This document shows, one piece after another, positions 61,478 through 64,000 of a DNA stretch of 64,000 bases. Source of the stretch: Streptomyces alfalfae. Its GTDB lineage: Bacteria > Actinomycetota > Actinomycetes > Streptomycetales > Streptomycetaceae. Made by a program: the position numbers and the translations under genes. Numbering within the stretch: the stretch's first letter is position 1; each line of letters begins with the position of its first letter. The notes under the pieces were generated by a model that saw only the letters and a program-made list of their open reading frames with translations, had not been told where the DNA came from and made no database searches. Location of the stretch: NCBI RefSeq assembly GCF_004127445.1, contig NZ_QEXM01000041.1:372001-436000 (forward strand), read 5' to 3'.

Positions 61478-62208
61478 GAGGACGGTCCTTCCGGGGTGGG
61501 GCGGAGCAGCGGCGGGTGCAGGGCGGTGGCCGTGCCCGCCCGGAAGAGGGCGGCGGGTTTGCCCCGGCCGCCGGTGAGGCGGGCCGCGCCGGGGATCGCC
61601 TCGACGAGCCCGGCGGTGCCGACGACCTTGCGCCGGAAGTTGGCGGGGTCGAGTTCCGCGCCCCACACGGCCTCGTAGACCTGGCGCAGCTCGCCGAGCG
61701 TGAACTCGGGCGGGCAGAAGGCGGTGGCGAGCCCGGTGTACTCCAGCTTGGCGCGGATCCGGTCGTAGGCGTCGCCGAGGATCCGGTCGTGGTCGAAGGC
61801 GAGGGGCCGGTACGCCGCCGGGCCGTACGGCAGCCAGGCCGCGCCGGCCGCGTCGCCGCCCGCGCGGGCCTCCGGCAGGTCGGGCACGAGCGCCGCGAAC
61901 GCGACGGAGACGACCCGCATCCGCGGATCGCGCCCGGGATCGCTGTAGGTGCGCACCTGCTCCAGGTGGAGCCCGCTGACGTCCGCGAGCCCCGTCTCCT
62001 CGGCCAGCTCACGCTGTGCGGCGCTCTCCGCGGACTCGTCCGGCAGCACGAATCCGCCGGGCAGTGCCCACTGTCCCGCGTACGGCTCCTGGCCCCGCTC
62101 CACGAGCAGCACGTGGAGTGCGCCGTCGCGGATGGTGAAGACCGCCAGGTCCACGGTGACGGCGAACGGTTCGTGGGCGTACTTGTCGTACTCCTGTGAT
62201 TCCCGCAT
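61474..62208 (-). CDS. NrtR-like Nudix transcriptional regulator
   Basis: The 244-residue protein has a Nudix domain (about 20-150) with an intact box GGFVLPDESAESAAQREL followed by AEETGL. A C-terminal winged helix (about 170-230, PPEFTLGELRQVYEAVW, RRKVVGTAGLVEA) follows. NrtR proteins bind DNA until ADP-ribose displaces them and control NAD metabolism. The Nudix catalytic residues look complete, so it may also hydrolyse. The ATG at 62208 has GAGAGGGGGG near it, inside the inverted repeat at 62215-62263. Autoregulation is likely. Confidence 0.88.
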   Translation of the reverse strand: MRESQEYDKYAHEPFAVTVDLAVFTIRDGALHVLLVERGQEPYAGQWALPGGFVLPDESAESAAQRELAEETGLADVSGLHLEQVRTYSDPGRDPRMRVVSVAFAALVPDLPEARAGGDAAGAAWLPYGPAAYRPLAFDHDRILGDAYDRIRAKLEYTGLATAFCPPEFTLGELRQVYEAVWGAELDPANFRRKVVGTAGLVEAIPGAARLTGGRGKPAALFRAGTATALHPPLLRPTPEGPSS

Positions 62209-62214
62209 GCACGA

Positions 62215-62263
62215 CCACCCCCCTCTCTTTATGGTCCTGTTGACTATAAAGAGAGGGGGGTGG
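62215..62263. promoter_or_regulatory. Perfect 18-bp inverted repeat upstream of the NrtR-like gene
   Basis: Arms 62215-62232 and 62246-62263 are perfect reverse complements (right arm begins ATAAAGAGAGG), spaced by 13 bp. The inner part reads TATAGTC-AACAG-GACCATA on the gene strand, which resembles an NrtR-type operator with a symmetric core. The proximal arm contains the purine run that would be the ribosome site. It could be the operator of this operon, an RNA hairpin hiding the start, or both. Confidence 0.65.
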
Positions 62264-62330
62264 CTCACGCAAGGGTTAGCCGGGCCGGACCGGGACTCTT
62301 GCCCTCCGGGCCGCCCGTCCACCGGGTTTC

Positions 62331-63491
62331 CTAGAGGTCGACTTCCTTCATGAGCATGCCGACCTCCGTGTTGGACAGCCGCCGCAGCCAGCCGGACTTC
62401 TGGTCGCCCAGGGTGATCGGCCCGAAGGCCACCCGCACCAGCTTGTCGACGGGGAAGCCCGCCTCGGCCAGCATGCGGCGCACGATGTGCTTGCGGCCCT
62501 CGTGCAGGGTGACCTCGACGAGGTAGTTCTTGCCGGTCTGCTCCACGACGCGGAAGTGGTCCGCGCGGGCGTAGCCGTCCTCCAGCTGGATGCCGTCCTT
62601 GAGCTGCTTGCCCAGGTCGCGCGGGATCGGGCCCACGATGTGCGCGAGGTAGACCTTCTTCACGCCGTACTTCGGGTGGGTCAGGCGGTGGGCCAGCTCA
62701 CCGTGGTTGGTGAGCAGGATGACGCCCTCGGTCTCGGTGTCGAGCCGCCCCACGTGGAACAGCCGCGTCTCGCGGTTGGTCACGTAGTCGCCCAGGCACT
62801 GGCGGCCCTCGGTGTCCTCCATGGTGGAGACGACACCGGCGGGCTTGTTCAGCGAGAAGAACTGGTACGACTGCGTGGCGACCGTCAGGCCGTCCACCTT
62901 GATCTCGTCCTTCTCGGGGTCGACGCGCAGCCCCTGCTCCAGGACGATCTCGCCGTTGACCTCGACACGGGCCTCGTCGACCAGCTCCTCGCAGGCGCGG
63001 CGCGAGCCGTAGCCCGCGCGGGCCAGGATCTTCTGGAGCCGCTCGCCCTCCTGCTCGGCGCCGGGGAAGGTCTTGGGGAGGTTCACCTTCGGCTTGCCCG
63101 CGTACCGCTCGCGGTTGCGCTCCTCGGCCCGGGTCTCGTACTCGCGGGAGCGGGACGGGGCCGACCGGGCGCCGCGCTGCTGTCCCTGCTTGGGGCCGCC
63201 CTTGGCGCCGCCGCGCGCGGAGGCGCCGCGCCCGGACTTCGGGCCGCTCTGGGTGCCGCCCGCGCCCACGTCGTAGCGCCGCTCCTCGGGGCGCGGCTTG
63301 CTGGGCCTCTTCGGCTTGTCGTCGCGCTTGTCGTCGCGCTTGTCGTCGCGCTTGTCGTCCCGCCTGTCGTCGCGGCTGTTACCGGCACCCCGGTAATTGC
63401 CGCGGCCGCCGCTGCTGCCGCGGCCGCCGCTGTTGCCACCACGGCTCCCGCCGTTGTTTCCGCTGCTGTTCCTGCCGCTGCTGCTTCGCAT
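62331..63491 (-). CDS. rluB: 23S rRNA pseudouridine synthase (RluB type)
   Basis: The 386-residue protein has a long, disordered N-terminus (about 1-130) rich in Arg, Gly, Ser and repeats of RDDK. An S4 domain (LQKILARAGYGSRRACEELV) follows, then the RsuA/RluB catalytic domain with GRLDTETEGVILLTNHG and the catalytic Asp in GRLDTET. HEGRKHIVRRML is typical of the end. It modifies a uridine of 23S rRNA. The N-terminal tail is much longer than in E. coli RluB and may bind RNA. It lies downstream of scpB. Confidence 0.93.
   Translation of the reverse strand: MRSSSGRNSSGNNGGSRGGNSGGRGSSGGRGNYRGAGNSRDDRRDDKRDDKRDDKRDDKPKRPSKPRPEERRYDVGAGGTQSGPKSGRGASARGGAKGGPKQGQQRGARSAPSRSREYETRAEERNRERYAGKPKVNLPKTFPGAEQEGERLQKILARAGYGSRRACEELVDEARVEVNGEIVLEQGLRVDPEKDEIKVDGLTVATQSYQFFSLNKPAGVVSTMEDTEGRQCLGDYVTNRETRLFHVGRLDTETEGVILLTNHGELAHRLTHPKYGVKKVYLAHIVGPIPRDLGKQLKDGIQLEDGYARADHFRVVEQTGKNYLVEVTLHEGRKHIVRRMLAEAGFPVDKLVRVAFGPITLGDQKSGWLRRLSNTEVGMLMKEVDL
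63316..63375 (-). repeat. 12-bp tandem repeat encoding RDDK/RDDR units
   Basis: Five 12-bp units encode four RDDK copies and one RDDR-like copy on the minus strand in the disordered N-terminus of rluB. The first three are identical. They may vary in number between strains. Confidence 0.85.
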
Positions 63492-63504
63492 CAAAAGTTC
63501 CGTC

Positions 63505-64000
63505 TTAGTCGGCTGCGTCCTCGTCACCCGGCGCATCGGGTGCGTCCGGGTCGAACGACGGAACCCCTTCCCGTGTCTCGGCCTCGATCGCGTCCGCCTC
63601 GGGGAGGAAGGGCGCGAGCTCCGGCAGCTCGTCCAGGCCGCGCAGGCCCATCCGCTCCAGGAAGTAGTTCGTCGTCCTGTACAGGATCGCACCTGTTTCG
63701 GGTTCCGCGCCCGCCTCCTCCACCAGCCCCCTCTGCAGGAGCGTGCGCATCACGCCGTCACAGTTCACCCCGCGCACCGCCGAGACCCGCGATCGGCTCA
63801 CCGGCTGGCGGTACGCGACGACGGCGAGGGTCTCCAGGGCCGCCTGGGTGAGCCGCGCCTGCTGCCCGTCGAGCACGAAGCCCTCCACGGCGGCGGCGTA
63901 CTCGGGCCGCGTGTAGAACCGCCAGCCGCCCGCCACGAGGCGCAGCTCGAAGCCGCGCCGCTGCACGGTGTACTCGTCGGCGAGCTCGCGCAGCGCGTCG
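63505..64000 (-). CDS. scpB: Segregation and condensation protein B (5' end outside window)
   Basis: The visible 164 codons give the C-terminal two thirds of ScpB: YTVQRRGFELRLVAGGWRFY, LTQAALETLAVVAYRQPVSR and VNCDGVMRTLLQRGLVEEAG, which are its winged-helix domains, then YFLERMGLRGLDELPEL. ScpB binds ScpA and SMC in the condensin complex that shapes and separates chromosomes. The gene runs off the window at 64000. rluB begins 13 bp after its stop, so they are one transcript. Confidence 0.94.
   Translation of the reverse strand, partial: DALRELADEYTVQRRGFELRLVAGGWRFYTRPEYAAAVEGFVLDGQQARLTQAALETLAVVAYRQPVSRSRVSAVRGVNCDGVMRTLLQRGLVEEAGAEPETGAILYRTTNYFLERMGLRGLDELPELAPFLPEADAIEAETREGVPSFDPDAPDAPGDEDAAD

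Noticed and set aside
63316..63375. Possible regulatory repeat
   Set aside because: The 12-bp units are in frame and encode RDDK repeats in a disordered RluB tail, which explains them fully.

Overview
The window is high-GC DNA (strong G/C at third codon positions, frequent GTG starts, GGAGG-type ribosome sites) and reads as the core chromosome of a Streptomyces. Family signatures support this: a SepF-like division protein, streptogrisin-type proteases, an LAETG sortase-anchored AA10 enzyme, an Rpf-LysM muralytic protein, and an aroH-tyrA-cmk-plsC-der run. The gene order resembles what I remember of the S. coelicolor SCO17xx region. That comparison is from memory and was not checked.

Layout. 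0-5 kb: 5' part of a CitMHS citrate transporter, a TetR gene divergent from hmgA (homogentisate dioxygenase), a GntR-UTRA regulator, and a solitary type ISP-like specificity domain. 4.7-7.2 kb: a TetR gene divergent from a two-gene ABC exporter, with twin palindromic operators. 7.4-10.5 kb: a small conserved-looking ORF, a membrane Ser/Thr kinase and a secreted GDSL esterase. 10.7-20.7 kb: an exopolysaccharide-type cluster with a small membrane protein, a FemAB/CelD-like GNAT, two GT2 glycosyltransferases, a NodB deacetylase, a 1307-residue flippase plus multi-pass membrane-enzyme fusion, and a membrane-anchored GH39-like hydrolase. The first GT2 carries an in-frame TTA codon (bldA dependence expected). 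20.9-24.7 kb: AAA ATPase, YtrA-type GntR, acetyltransferases, DUF402, and a 46-residue ORF. 24.7-28.6 kb: a tctCBA tricarboxylate transporter divergent from a CitB/DctR-type response regulator with no adjacent kinase. 28.8-38.9 kb: cell-wall-anchored LPMO, a LexA-boxed dnaE2-imuB-like pair, an ABC-2-like membrane protein, and two streptogrisin-type proteases. 39.9-47.7 kb: a Cys-tailed DUF5685 protein, sflA, gcdH, a DHA2 exporter, a PIG-V-like mannosyltransferase and a PAP2 phosphatase. 47.8-55.8 kb: an I78 inhibitor, WYL regulator, GT4 with partner, Rpf-LysM, and two conserved-looking proteins of unknown function. 55.9-64 kb: the housekeeping block der, plsC, cmk, tyrA, aroH, an ADP-ribosylglycohydrolase with an NrtR-type Nudix regulator, rluB and scpB (5' end off the window).

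A striking feature is gene decay between about 29.8 and 53.4 kb. It includes a deleted response regulator, a frameshifted membrane fragment, the C-terminal end of an SPFH/slipin gene, the N-terminal end of a cytochrome oxidase subunit I gene with two frameshifts, and head-to-head remnants of LivK- and LivF-type genes, the latter carrying a 9-bp in-frame repeat array.

Leading candidates for something little described are the bldA-linked exopolysaccharide locus with its flippase/membrane-enzyme fusion, the LexA-boxed DnaE2 plus catalytically degenerate Y-family pair, and the NrtR-ADP-ribosylglycohydrolase operon preceded by a perfect 18-bp inverted repeat.
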